DNA of 64,000 nucleotides from Phyllobacterium calauticae (GCF_019991125.1 NZ_JAGENB010000008.1:62001-126000), one strand, 5' to 3'. Shown: positions 9,313-19,858, numbered from the stretch's first letter. Notes: generated by a model from the sequence alone, not told the origin. Numbers and translations are program-made.

Positions 9313-9480
9313 ATGAACATTTACCGCAACTATATTGCCTGGCGCAATGCGCGCCGCACCATTGCCGAACTCAACAGCCTGCCGCTGGATCAATTGGCAG
9401 ACCTGGGCATTGATCCCTTGAGCCATGTCCTTGGCATTCCCGTCCGCTCCTATTCGGGCAGCCAACGCGAAAGAAACTAG
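9313..9480 (+). CDS. Small DUF1127 (YjiS-like) protein
   Basis: Peptide of 55 residues rich in Arg and Leu. The YRNYIAWRNARRTIAELNSL helix followed by LDQLADLGID matches the DUF1127 pattern, in which a basic amphipathic helix precedes a conserved LxDIGI-like segment. Family members have been linked to RNA or phosphate metabolism in other alphaproteobacteria, but the role here is not deducible. I chose the ATG at 9313 because GAGG lies 7 bases upstream; the in-frame ATG at 9307 would be almost on top of that site. Its stop shares the bases CTAG (9477-9480) with the stop of the convergent ttuD. Confidence 0.7.
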   Translation: MNIYRNYIAWRNARRTIAELNSLPLDQLADLGIDPLSHVLGIPVRSYSGSQRERN

Positions 9481-10754
9481 CTGCCGCCATCGATATAAAT
9501 GGCCCGGAAATCATTGACATTGGTGCCCGTCGGGCCCGGCACGAAAAGATCACCGAGAGCATCGAACGCCGACCACGCATCATTGGCATTCAACAGGCTG
9601 CGCGCGTCCCTCCCAAGACCCGCCAGCCGCGCGGCGGTGCTGCCATCGGCAAAGGCCCCGGCATTGTCCTCCGAACCATCGATGCCGTCCGTATCGGCGG
9701 CCAGCGCCGAGATACCCCCCGCCCCGGCAATGCCAAGCGCAAAAGACAGAAGAAACTCCGTGTTGCGCCCACCCTTGCCCTTCCCGCGCACGGTGACCGT
9801 GGTTTCTCCCCCGGACAGGAGAACCACCGGCGCCGTGAACGGCCGGTTTCTGGTCAAAACTTCGCGGGCAAGTGCGGCATGCACATGCGCCACCTCCCGC
9901 GCCTCGCCCTCGATGGCATCGGACAGGATGATGGCGTCGACGCCCTGGCGCCGCGCCTCCGCTGCGGCCGCGTCGAGCGAGACCGCCGCTGAAGCGATGA
10001 TGCGGACCGTGTTGCGGGCAAAACCGGGATCGCCGGGATTGGGTGCGCGGGCCGCATCCAGCGACAGATGCCGCAAGGCCGCCGGTGGCAATGCAAGATT
10101 GTACTGGCGCACGATCGCCCGCGCATCGTCGAGCGATGCTGCATCCGGCACGGTCGGCCCCGACGCGACCAGAGCCGGATTGTCGCCGGGAATATCGGAT
10201 ATGACCAGGGTAACGACCCGCGCCGGAAAGGCAGCGGCGGCCAGCCGTCCGCCCTTGACGGTTGAAAGGTGCTTGCGCACCGTGTTCATCGCGGCGATGG
10301 GTGCGCCGGATGCCAGCAATGCCTTGTTGACCGCAATCTCGTCATCAAGTGTCATGCCTTCCGGCGGTGCCGGCAACAGCGCGGAACCGCCGCCCGATAT
10401 CAGCGCCACCACAAGATCGTCCTCTGTCAGATTGGCAACCGCGTCAAACAGTCGTGCCGTGGCCTTCAGACCCGCCGCATCGGGCACCGGATGCGCCGCC
10501 TCGATGATCTCGATCCGCTCGCATGGCACGCCGAAACCGTAACGGGTGACGACAACCCCTTGCAGCGGGCCATCCCAGGCCTGTTCGAAAGCACGCGCCA
10601 TCTGCGCCGAGCCCTTGCCGGCGCCGATGACGATGGTGCGCCCTTTCGGGCGGTCCGGCAGGTTGGCGGCAACGGTGCGCTCGGCCTGCGCCGCCGCCAC
10701 GGCGGCGTCAAACAGGGATGTCAGCAATGCCCTGGGGGCGGTTTTCAATGTCAT
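9477..10754 (-). CDS. ttuD: Glycerate 2-kinase (MOFRL family, TtuD/GarK type II)
   Basis: Phosphorylates D-glycerate to 2-phosphoglycerate, the last step of the glyoxylate/tartronate semialdehyde route. The 425-residue protein has the N-terminal glycerate kinase domain (VIGAGKGSAQMA, ISGGGSALLPAP, NTVRKHLSTVKGGRLA) and the C-terminal MOFRL domain (LLSGGETTVTVRGKGKGGRN, then DTDGIDG). Older annotations call this family hydroxypyruvate reductase. It is the last gene of the gcl-hyi-glxR-ttuD operon, 33 bases after glxR. There is no room for a terminator before the convergent DUF1127 gene. Confidence 0.9.
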   Translation of the reverse strand: MTLKTAPRALLTSLFDAAVAAAQAERTVAANLPDRPKGRTIVIGAGKGSAQMARAFEQAWDGPLQGVVVTRYGFGVPCERIEIIEAAHPVPDAAGLKATARLFDAVANLTEDDLVVALISGGGSALLPAPPEGMTLDDEIAVNKALLASGAPIAAMNTVRKHLSTVKGGRLAAAAFPARVVTLVISDIPGDNPALVASGPTVPDAASLDDARAIVRQYNLALPPAALRHLSLDAARAPNPGDPGFARNTVRIIASAAVSLDAAAAEARRQGVDAIILSDAIEGEAREVAHVHAALAREVLTRNRPFTAPVVLLSGGETTVTVRGKGKGGRNTEFLLSFALGIAGAGGISALAADTDGIDGSEDNAGAFADGSTAARLAGLGRDARSLLNANDAWSAFDALGDLFVPGPTGTNVNDFRAIYIDGGS

Positions 10755-10787
10755 CGTTGTCCGCCCCCATGGCCTTGTCTGTCGAAC

Positions 10788-11672
10788 TCAGGCGACCGCG
10801 TGGTTGGCGATGCGCTCCAGCGCCTTGACCAGTCCGGAATGGTCGAGATCACTGTCGCCGTTCGCCGCACAGCTGTTGAACAGTTCCTGCGTCGATGCCG
10901 TGTTGGGCAGCGAGACGCCCAGCGACTTGGCGCTCTGCAAGGCAAGGTTGAGGTCCTTCTGGTGCAGCGAGATGCGGAAACCCGGTTCGAATGTCCGCTT
11001 GATCATCCGCTCGCCATGCAGTTCGAGAATGCGCGAGGAGGCAAAGCCGCCCATCAGGGCCTCGCGCACCCGGGCCGGATCGGCACCCGCCTTCGACGCC
11101 AGCACCAGCGCTTCCGAAATAGCTTCGATGGTCAGGGCAACGATGATCTGGTTGGCAACCTTGGTCACCTGGCCGTCGCCGCAATCGCCGACGAGCGTGA
11201 TGTTCTTGCCCATCAGCTTGAACAGCGGCAGGGCCCGGTCGAAGGCGCTCTGCTCGCCGCCCGCCATGATGCTGAGCGTGGCATTCTTGGCGCCCACTTC
11301 GCCGCCGGATACCGGCGCATCGATATATTCGCTGCCTGTCTCGCGAACCCTTTTGGCGAATTCCTTCGTTTCAATCGGCGAGATCGAGCTCATGTCGATG
11401 ACGAGCTTGCCCGGCTTCAAGCCGAAGACCACGCCGTTTTCGCCGAAGAGCACGTCCTTGACCTCGGGTGTGTCCGGCAGCATCAGGATGATGATGTCAG
11501 TCTTTTCGGCCAGAGCCTTGGGGCTTTCAACGATCTTCAGGCCGTTCTCGACCAGTTCCGGGCGCGGCTCGATGAAGAATTTCGAGGTGTAGACGTTGTG
11601 CCCCGCATCCTGCAGGTGACGTGCCATGGGCGTACCCATGATGCCCAGTCCGATGAAACCTATGTCAGCCAT
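10788..11672 (-). CDS. glxR: 2-hydroxy-3-oxopropionate (tartronate semialdehyde) reductase
   Basis: NAD(P)H-dependent reductase converting tartronate semialdehyde to D-glycerate. The 294-residue protein belongs to the beta-hydroxyacid dehydrogenase family: dinucleotide motif GFIGLGIMGTPMARH (residues 5-19), substrate-binding DAPVSGGEVGA, and the catalytic-lysine region KVANQI. It sits between hyi (4 bases away) and ttuD, which fixes the substrate as tartronate semialdehyde better than sequence alone, since 3-hydroxyisobutyrate dehydrogenases look similar. Confidence 0.9.
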   Translation of the reverse strand: MADIGFIGLGIMGTPMARHLQDAGHNVYTSKFFIEPRPELVENGLKIVESPKALAEKTDIIILMLPDTPEVKDVLFGENGVVFGLKPGKLVIDMSSISPIETKEFAKRVRETGSEYIDAPVSGGEVGAKNATLSIMAGGEQSAFDRALPLFKLMGKNITLVGDCGDGQVTKVANQIIVALTIEAISEALVLASKAGADPARVREALMGGFASSRILELHGERMIKRTFEPGFRISLHQKDLNLALQSAKSLGVSLPNTASTQELFNSCAANGDSDLDHSGLVKALERIANHAVA

Positions 11673-11676
11673 GTGC

Positions 11677-12492
11677 TCAGCTCCTCATTCTCAAGATGTC
11701 GGCGGATTTCTGCGCGTCGGAAAAGTCCTTCAGCCAGCCCAGTCCGCGTTGCGTTTCAGTCTTTGGTTTGTATTCGCAGCCGATCCAGCCGGTATAACCG
11801 GCCTCGTCCAGTGCCTCGAACACGAAGGGATAGTTGATTTCGCCCGTGCCCGGCTCATTCCGGCCGGGATTGTCGGCCAGCTGGATATGGGCAATGCGGT
11901 CCTTGTGGCGCTGGTAGGTCGCCACCAGTTCGCCGCGCGTGCGCTGCTGGTGATAGAGATCGTACTGGATGAAGAGATTGTCGCTGCCGACCTCATCGAT
12001 GATCGATGCCGCCTGTTCGACGGTATTCAGGTAGAAACCGGGAATATCGTATGAGTTGATCGGCTCGATCAGCAGGCGGATCTGGTGCCTGGCAAGCTCC
12101 TGCGCCGCCAGGCGCAGATTGTGCACGAATGTCGTGCGCAGCACATCGGCCGCCAGCCCGACCGGCGCAATGCCGGCAAGGCAGTTGATCTGCCTGCATC
12201 CCAGCTCGGTGGCATAGTCGATGGCCGTGGCAACGCCGCGGCGGAACTCGTCGATGCGGTCCGGCAGCACCGCGATGCCGCGCTCGCCGCCCGCCCAGTT
12301 GCCGGCCGGAAGATTGTGCAGCACCTGCACCAGCCGGTGCTGTCCGAGTTTCTGTTCGAGAACGGCGGCATCGAATTCATAGGGGAAGAGATATTCCACC
12401 GCATCGAAACCCGCCTGGCTGGCCAGTGCAAAGCGGTCGAGAAACGGAACCTCGTTGAAGAGCATCGTCAGATTGGCTGCAAATTTGGGCAT
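11677..12492 (-). CDS. hyi: Hydroxypyruvate isomerase
   Basis: Interconverts hydroxypyruvate and tartronate semialdehyde in the glyoxylate pathway. The 271-residue TIM-barrel protein of the xylose isomerase-like superfamily has the expected metal/substrate motifs LIEPINSYDIPG and QYDLYHQQ and the C-terminal GWIGCEYKP. It lies between gcl and glxR, the usual position of hyi (gip) in allantoin and glyoxylate operons. Confidence 0.88.
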   Translation of the reverse strand: MPKFAANLTMLFNEVPFLDRFALASQAGFDAVEYLFPYEFDAAVLEQKLGQHRLVQVLHNLPAGNWAGGERGIAVLPDRIDEFRRGVATAIDYATELGCRQINCLAGIAPVGLAADVLRTTFVHNLRLAAQELARHQIRLLIEPINSYDIPGFYLNTVEQAASIIDEVGSDNLFIQYDLYHQQRTRGELVATYQRHKDRIAHIQLADNPGRNEPGTGEINYPFVFEALDEAGYTGWIGCEYKPKTETQRGLGWLKDFSDAQKSADILRMRS

Positions 12493-12517
12493 AAGACCTC
12501 CGGAAAGTCAGTGAATG

Positions 12518-14308
<1,791 letters not shown>

Positions 14309-14352
14309 TCCTCCAGATTTAGTGGGATCATAATCCGTTTCATGAATCGCAC

Positions 14353-14400
14353 AATGAATTTCTGGAAATCATTCTCATCATATGGAAATAAAGATTTTCA
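14353..14400. promoter_or_regulatory. Two inverted repeats in the gcl-iclR divergent region (candidate operators)
   Basis: ATTTC-TG-GAAAT at 14358-14369 is a perfect 5-bp inverted repeat, extended by AATGA/TCATT at 14353-14373. A second repeat, TGGAAAT-AAAG-ATTTTCA, lies at 14383-14400. Both contain GGAAA/TTTYC half-sites. They sit between the gcl ATG (14308) and the regulator ATG (14470), so IclR-type binding is a reasonable inference. Confidence 0.45.
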
Positions 14401-14469
14401 ATAAAACTGGTAAAATCAACCGCGCCGGATTATGCCAATGCAACGCAATGCAAGGGGAAAGACGGCAGC

Positions 14470-15300
14470 ATGGCCTTACAGTCGACGGCAGCAAAAGGCA
14501 GGCGGGGACGCAAGGCGGGGGAGAATGCCGTGCCTTCCTCGGTTCAGGTGCTTGACCGTAGCCTCCATCTGCTCAGCATCGTCGCCGACAATGACGGATC
14601 GACGCTGACGGACCTCGCCGACCACACGGGCATGGCGCCATCGACCGTTCACCGGCTGCTGACGTCGCTTGCCAATCACGGCATGCTCGCGCATGATCCG
14701 GAATCCGGCGAATGGACGGTCGGCGTGCGCGCCTTTGAAATCGGCAATGCCTTCCTGCGCTACCGCAAGCTCGGCAGCATCAGCCGGCCATTCCTGAAAG
14801 AGCTGATGGACGCGTGCGGCGAGACCGCCAATGTCGCCATCGAGGATGAAGGCGATGTGGTGTTCATCTCCCAGATCGAGAGCCATGCGCCGATGCGCGC
14901 CTTCTTCCGGCCGGGACGGCGCGGCCCCATCCATGCATCCGGCATCGGCAAGGCCATCCTGTCGACCTGGTCCGACACCGATATCGGCCAGATGCTCAGC
15001 GGCAAGACGCTGGCGCATTTCACCGACCGCACGCTCGATACGCTGCCCGCCCTCCTGAAGGACATTCAGCAGATCCGCGCACGCGGCTGGTCGATCGACG
15101 ATGAGGAGCACACGCTCGGCATGCGCTGCATCGCAGCACCCGTCTTCAACGAACATGGCGAGGCCATCGCCGGGATTTCGATTTCAGGCCCGGCCGTGCG
15201 CCTGCCCAGGAACAAGCTGGATGTGTTTGGACCGGTCATCCGCCGGACCGCCGATGAACTGACGCAGGCCATGGGTGGCCGCAAACCGCACGAACTCTAG
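14470..15300 (+). CDS. IclR family regulator of the glyoxylate operon (AllR-like)
   Basis: Regulator of 276 residues with an N-terminal winged HTH after a basic tail (VLDRSLHLLSIVADND then LADHTGMAPSTVHRLLTSL, about 22-80) and a C-terminal effector domain with the IclR signature (IHASGIGKAILSTW; ARGWSIDDEEHTLGMRCIAAPVF). AllR of E. coli controls gcl-type genes and senses glyoxylate and allantoin. This gene is divergent from gcl with operator-like repeats between, so control of gcl-hyi-glxR-ttuD is likely. Whether it also controls the purine genes cannot be seen. Confidence 0.88.
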   Translation: MALQSTAAKGRRGRKAGENAVPSSVQVLDRSLHLLSIVADNDGSTLTDLADHTGMAPSTVHRLLTSLANHGMLAHDPESGEWTVGVRAFEIGNAFLRYRKLGSISRPFLKELMDACGETANVAIEDEGDVVFISQIESHAPMRAFFRPGRRGPIHASGIGKAILSTWSDTDIGQMLSGKTLAHFTDRTLDTLPALLKDIQQIRARGWSIDDEEHTLGMRCIAAPVFNEHGEAIAGISISGPAVRLPRNKLDVFGPVIRRTADELTQAMGGRKPHEL

Positions 15301-15310
15301 CGGGAAAAGC

Positions 15311-15336
15311 AAAAGGGGGCCCCAGCCCCCCTTTTT
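15311..15336. terminator. Bidirectional hairpin between iclR-like gene and guaD
   Basis: AAAAGGGGG pairs with CCCCCTTTT around a short loop. It has T runs on both strands and separates two convergent genes 44 bases apart. Confidence 0.75.
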
Positions 15337-15344
15337 CGTCATCC

Positions 15345-16700
15345 TCAGGCGATCTGCAGATCGGCCGCCGACCGGGCCGGCCCCGCCGCCGGATGTTTGT
15401 CGAGCCTGCTCTTCATCGGCTTGCCCGCCACGTAGACCTCGGCCACCGAACGGTCATCCCCCATGGTCTGCAGGATGAACAGCTCTTCGGCCAGCGTGGT
15501 TGCCGTGCGCATGCGCAATTCCATCGCCGGCTTGGCGCGGCTGTCGAGAACCGTGATATCCGCATCGGCGCCCGCATGCAGCGATCCGATCCGGTCTTCA
15601 AGGCCGAGCGCCCGCGCATTGCCGAGCGTCATCATGTAATAGGACGCGAAGGGCGAGAGGCGCTGGCCCTGCACGTGCAGCACCTTGTAGGCCTCGGCCA
15701 TCGTCTCCAGCATGGAGAAGCTGGTGCCGCCGCCGACATCCGTCGCCACGGAAAACCGCGCGCCCAGCGTCTGGAACCGGTCGCGGTCGAACAGGCCGCT
15801 GCCGAGGAACAGATTGGAAGTCGGGCAGAAGACCGCCACGGACCCGGTTTCGGCCAGCACCGCAATTTCCCGGTCGGAGAGGTAGATGCAATGCCCGAGC
15901 AGCATCTTTTTGCCCAGGAGGTCATAGCCGGCATAGATGTCGGTATAATCCTTGGCTGCGGGGTACAGCGACGTGGCATAGGCAACCTCGTCGCGGTTTT
16001 CCGACAGGTGTGTCTGCACATAGCATTCGGGATGTTCGCGCACCAGAACCCGGCTCATCTCCATCTGCTCGGGCGTCGAGGTGATGGCAAAGCGCGGGCT
16101 GATGGCATAATGCGCCCGGCCCCGGCCGTGCCATTTCGCGATCAGCGCCTTGGTCTCGTCGTAGCCGGTCTGCGCCGTGTCGCGCAGCCCTTCCGGCGCA
16201 TTGCGGTCCATCATGACCTTGCCGCCGATCATCAGCATGTTGCGCTTTTCCGCAGCCGCAAAATAGGCGTCGACGCTTTCCGGATGCACCGAGCAATAGG
16301 CAACCGCCGAAGTGGTGCCGTTGCGCAGGAGTTCGTCCATGAAGCGCCCGGCGATGAAATCGGCATGGGCGGAGGACGCGAACTTCTGCTCCTCGACGAA
16401 AATATAGGTGTTGAGCCATTCCAGCAGCTGCGCCCCGTAGGAGGCGATGGCCTGCGTCTGTGGGAAGTGCAGATGCGTGTCGATGAAGCCCGGCAGGATC
16501 AGATGCGGGCGGTGATCGACGATCTCCGCCTGCGGCCCGGCCAGAGGCGCAAGCGTTGCATGGTCACCTACGCGGGCAACCCTGCCGTTTTCGATGAGAA
16601 CGGCACCATCTTCGAAATAGGAATAGGACGCGGTGTCATCGATGGCCTTCGGCGCATCGGTGAAGGTCAGCACCCGGCCGCGCAGCAGCAGTTGGCTCAT
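15345..16700 (-). CDS. guaD: Guanine deaminase (amidohydrolase type)
   Basis: Hydrolyses guanine to xanthine and ammonia. The 451-residue TIM-barrel amidohydrolase has the zinc motif GFIDTHLHFPQ with the guanine deaminase-specific stretch TQAIASYGAQLLEWLNTYIF, then QTHLSENRDEV, GHCIYLSD and TDVGGGTS. It starts inside the last codons of puuD in the overlap ATGA (16697-16700), so the two are co-translated. It feeds xanthine dehydrogenase, encoded 2 kb away. Confidence 0.93.
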   Translation of the reverse strand: MSQLLLRGRVLTFTDAPKAIDDTASYSYFEDGAVLIENGRVARVGDHATLAPLAGPQAEIVDHRPHLILPGFIDTHLHFPQTQAIASYGAQLLEWLNTYIFVEEQKFASSAHADFIAGRFMDELLRNGTTSAVAYCSVHPESVDAYFAAAEKRNMLMIGGKVMMDRNAPEGLRDTAQTGYDETKALIAKWHGRGRAHYAISPRFAITSTPEQMEMSRVLVREHPECYVQTHLSENRDEVAYATSLYPAAKDYTDIYAGYDLLGKKMLLGHCIYLSDREIAVLAETGSVAVFCPTSNLFLGSGLFDRDRFQTLGARFSVATDVGGGTSFSMLETMAEAYKVLHVQGQRLSPFASYYMMTLGNARALGLEDRIGSLHAGADADITVLDSRAKPAMELRMRTATTLAEELFILQTMGDDRSVAEVYVAGKPMKSRLDKHPAAGPARSAADLQIA

Positions 16701-17938
16701 TGGATTGTTCCTCCCTTGACTGTGTTCTCATACCATTTGGCCAGCAATTGCCGCTCCTCGTTGGAGATGGCGGTCACGTTGGCCGGCGGCATGGCGTGCG
16801 AGCGCCCGGCCTGCAGATAAATCTCGCGGGCATGCGCGGCGATCTGGCCATCGGTTTCCAGCATGACGCCCTTGGGCGGGGCGATAAGCCCTTCCCAGCC
16901 CGGCTCCTTCGCATGGCACATGGAGCAGCGGCCGAGGACCGTATCGCGCACCTTGGGAAATTCCGCCGAGGCGATGAAGGGCTGCTGCACGGCCGATACC
17001 TTGTCGGCGGCCGGGCCTCCCGACAGGATTTTCGGCACCGTCGACAGCCACATGATGACGATGAACAGGATGGCGGTGACCAGCCACGTCCAGGTCGGGT
17101 CGCCCTTGCGGGCATGGCGCGTGTTGAACCAGTGGCGGATAGTGACGCCCATCAGGAAGACCAGCGACGCGATGATCCAGTTGTACTGGGTGCCGAATGC
17201 CAGCGGATAATGGTTCGACAGCATCAGGAACAGCACCGGCAGCGTCAGGTAATTGTTGTGGGTGGAGCGCTGTTTGGCCTGCTTGCCCAGCTTCGGGTCC
17301 GGCGTCTTACCGGCAATGAGGTCCGCAACCACCTTCTTCTGGTTGGGAATGATGATCATGAACACGTTTGCCGACATGATCGTCGCCGTGAAGGCGCCGA
17401 GATGCAGGAAGGCGGCACGGCCGGTGAACAGCTGGGTATAGCCCCAGGCCATGCCCACCAGAATGAAATAGAGCAGCACCATCAGCCGCGTATCGTTGCG
17501 GCCGAGCGGCGACTTGCAGATCGTGTCATAGACCACCCAGCCGCCGAAGATCGAGGCCAGCGAGATCGCGATGGCCACCGGGCGCGACACGTCGAGCACA
17601 TGCGGATCGATCAGGTAGAGGTCGGCGCCGGCATAATAGACGATGCACAGCATGGCGAAGCCGGACAGCCACGTCGCATAGGATTCCCATTTGAACCAGG
17701 TGAGATGTTCGGGCATCTGCGCTGGAGCGACCAGATATTTCTGGATGTGATAGAAACCGCCGCCGTGCACCTGCCATTCCTCGCCATGGGCGCCCACCGG
17801 AAGGTCCGGACGCTGCCGCAGGCCAAGATCAAGCGCCACGAAATAGAATGACGAGCCGATCCACGCAATGCCGGTGATCACGTGCAACCAGCGGACGGCA
17901 AAATTCAGCCATTCCCAGGCTATGGCATATTCATACAT
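16697..17938 (-). CDS. puuD: Membrane urate hydroxylase with C-terminal cytochrome c domain
   Basis: Oxidises urate to 5-hydroxyisourate, passing electrons to the respiratory chain rather than to oxygen. The 413-residue protein has several membrane segments (first around WLNFAVRWLHVITGIAWIGSSF) and a C-terminal cytochrome c domain with CSMCH at 338-342 and a likely axial Met in SHAMPP (M383). This architecture matches PuuD as described in Agrobacterium. I chose the ATG at 17938, preceded by AGGGAG; an upstream in-frame ATG would add 27 residues that do not resemble the family. No soluble urate oxidase is present. It is co-translated with guaD. Confidence 0.9.
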   Translation of the reverse strand: MYEYAIAWEWLNFAVRWLHVITGIAWIGSSFYFVALDLGLRQRPDLPVGAHGEEWQVHGGGFYHIQKYLVAPAQMPEHLTWFKWESYATWLSGFAMLCIVYYAGADLYLIDPHVLDVSRPVAIAISLASIFGGWVVYDTICKSPLGRNDTRLMVLLYFILVGMAWGYTQLFTGRAAFLHLGAFTATIMSANVFMIIIPNQKKVVADLIAGKTPDPKLGKQAKQRSTHNNYLTLPVLFLMLSNHYPLAFGTQYNWIIASLVFLMGVTIRHWFNTRHARKGDPTWTWLVTAILFIVIMWLSTVPKILSGGPAADKVSAVQQPFIASAEFPKVRDTVLGRCSMCHAKEPGWEGLIAPPKGVMLETDGQIAAHAREIYLQAGRSHAMPPANVTAISNEERQLLAKWYENTVKGGTIQ

Positions 17939-18035
17939 GCGGCTCTCCCTTTTATGCGAAAGAGTATGTGCCAAAGCCTGAGCCGCAGGAAAACGCCATA
18001 AATCGCCCATCTCTTTCAAAAAAAACTATAAAATG

Positions 18036-18056
18036 TTACATCATGGAACGGTGTAA
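18036..18056. promoter_or_regulatory. TTACA-N11-TGTAA repeat and A/T-rich promoter between puuD and lysR-like gene
   Basis: TTACA (18036-18040) and TGTAA (18052-18056) form an inverted repeat with an 11-base spacer, a shape typical of LysR operators. A TATAAA-like element is at 18027-18033. The repeat lies 17 bases before the regulator ATG (18073) and about 100 before puuD, fitting autoregulation plus control of puuD-guaD. Confidence 0.4.
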
Positions 18057-18072
18057 GACAGGGGTGGGAACC

Positions 18073-18987
18073 ATGTCATATTTCGATAATCTTCGTGTTT
18101 TCGTTCGCGTCGTCGAACTGGGAAACCTTTCTGCCGCCGGCCGGGACCAGCGGGCGTCCCCGGCTGTCGCCAGCAACCGCATCAAGGAGCTGGAGCGCTA
18201 TCTCGGCGTGCGCCTTTTCAACCGCACCACGCGCAAGCTGACACCGACCGAGCATGGCCGCGTCTTCTATGAAGGGGCGGTCAAGATCATCGAGGCGATC
18301 AACGAGGCGGAAGCGGCGATTGCCGACCTGTCGCAAAAGCCGAAGGGCGCCATCCGCATCACCGCGCCGCTCGGTATCGGCCGCCGGCTGATCGCCTCCG
18401 GCGTGCCGGAATTCCACGACAAATATCCGGATATCGAGGTGCGGCTGCGACTGTCGGACCACAATATCGACATCATGAGCGAGGGCGTCGACGTCGCCTT
18501 CAAGCTCGGCATTCTCGAGGACTCCAACCTGCGCATGCGCGGCATCATGAACTGCGAGCGGGTGATCTGCGCCTCGCCGGATTATCTTGCCAAGCGCGGC
18601 ATCCCGGCCAGCCCGGACGAGCTCATAACCGGGCATCACGATTGCCTGCTCCTGCGCTATCCCGGCTCCAAGGAATATTACTGGACGCTGCAGACGCCGG
18701 AAGGCCCGCGCAAGCTGGAGGTCAGCGGCCCCTATGATTCCGATGACGGCGACGTTTTGACCCGCTGGGCGCTCGATGGCCGCGGCATCATCAACAAGCC
18801 GCTGTTCGAGGTCAAAAACCACATCAATGACGGGACATTGCAGCCGATCCTTGAGAATACGCCGCCGGTCAGCATCCAGCTTGCAGCGATCTATCCGCAC
18901 AAGCGGTTCCAGGACCCGAAGGTGCGGCTGATGATCGATTTCATGACCGAGCGCTGCCAGCGGCTGATCAGCGCCATGCTCGAATAG
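18073..18987 (+). CDS. LysR family regulator, probably of puuD-guaD
   Basis: Regulator of 304 residues: N-terminal LysR HTH (YFDNLRVFVRVVELGNLSAAGR; residues 3-60, with VRLFNRTTRKLTPTEHG) followed by a periplasmic-binding-like effector domain. I chose the ATG at 18073; an in-frame ATG at 17968 would add 35 unrelated residues and run into the promoter. It is divergent from puuD and ends 3 bases from the stop of the convergent xdhC, so it sits inside the purine region. The effector is unknown; urate or a related purine is an inference. Confidence 0.88.
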   Translation: MSYFDNLRVFVRVVELGNLSAAGRDQRASPAVASNRIKELERYLGVRLFNRTTRKLTPTEHGRVFYEGAVKIIEAINEAEAAIADLSQKPKGAIRITAPLGIGRRLIASGVPEFHDKYPDIEVRLRLSDHNIDIMSEGVDVAFKLGILEDSNLRMRGIMNCERVICASPDYLAKRGIPASPDELITGHHDCLLLRYPGSKEYYWTLQTPEGPRKLEVSGPYDSDDGDVLTRWALDGRGIINKPLFEVKNHINDGTLQPILENTPPVSIQLAAIYPHKRFQDPKVRLMIDFMTERCQRLISAMLE

Positions 18988-18990
18988 GCA

Positions 18991-19851
18991 TCAGGCGTGC
19001 AGGCGTGCCTTCTGCTTGGGCAGGCGCTCCTCGCCGATCCGGTGGTTGAGGGCTGAGGTCATGATCTCGGCGGCCGCCAGCGCCGCAATGACGCACGGGC
19101 GCTTGTCCTTGACCGCGGTTCCCCCCACCGGGCAGACAAGCCCGTCAAAAATGTCCGGGCGACCGACTTCCCGCTCGAGCCAGCTGCGGAACGTCGCCTT
19201 CTTGGTCTTCGAACCGATCATGCCGACATAGGCGGCATCGCCCCGCGCCAGGGCTTCGGCGGTAATGAGAAAATCCAGCGCATGGTCATGGGTGAGGACA
19301 ACGAAGGCGCTGCCCGCCGGGGCATCGCGCACCACCATTTCCGGCATCGCCGTCAGGCAGGTTTCGATGCCGGGGACCCGCGTGGCGGACAGTTCGATCT
19401 CGCGCGTGTCGACGAGAACGATGCGCAGCGGCACCAGCGACAGGGCCATGGCCAGCGCATCGCCGACATGCCCCGCCCCGAAGATGTAGACATGCGGGCG
19501 CTGGGCGATTTCCAGGTCGACCTTTTCCACCAGTGCCGAGCGCAGGGGCCTGTCCACCCGCTTGAAGCCGAGGGCAACCCGCCCGCCGCAGCATTGTCCG
19601 ATCTCCGGTCCGAGCGGAACGGAAATATCGTCCGCATCCGCCCCGCCCTCATTGAGCAGCCGCCGCGCGTGATCGATGGCCATGAATTCGAGCTGGCCAC
19701 CGCCGATGGTCCCAAAAATGCAATCGACCGCAACCAGCATCCAGGCGCCCGCTTCGCGCGGCGTCGAGCCGCTGGCGGATTTCACCTCGACCAGCACCAC
19801 ATGTTTGCGCCGGTTGAGAAAATCCCTGATATCATCGCGGTTCGACGGCAT
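18991..19851 (-). CDS. xdhC: Xanthine dehydrogenase accessory protein XdhC
   Basis: Cytosolic factor that binds molybdenum cofactor, promotes its sulfuration and inserts it into XdhB. The 286-residue protein has both family parts: the N-terminal XdhC/CoxI domain (VEVKSASGSTPREAGAWMLV; GTIGGGQLEF; GPEIGQCCGGRVALGF) and the C-terminal Rossmann domain (VYIFGAGHVGDALAMAL; VLTHDHALD; YVGMIGSKTK). It is the last gene of uraH-xdhA-xdhB-xdhC, 7 bases after xdhB. Confidence 0.93.
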   Translation of the reverse strand: MPSNRDDIRDFLNRRKHVVLVEVKSASGSTPREAGAWMLVAVDCIFGTIGGGQLEFMAIDHARRLLNEGGADADDISVPLGPEIGQCCGGRVALGFKRVDRPLRSALVEKVDLEIAQRPHVYIFGAGHVGDALAMALSLVPLRIVLVDTREIELSATRVPGIETCLTAMPEMVVRDAPAGSAFVVLTHDHALDFLITAEALARGDAAYVGMIGSKTKKATFRSWLEREVGRPDIFDGLVCPVGGTAVKDKRPCVIAALAAAEIMTSALNHRIGEERLPKQKARLHA

Positions 19852-19858
19852 GGGACGC

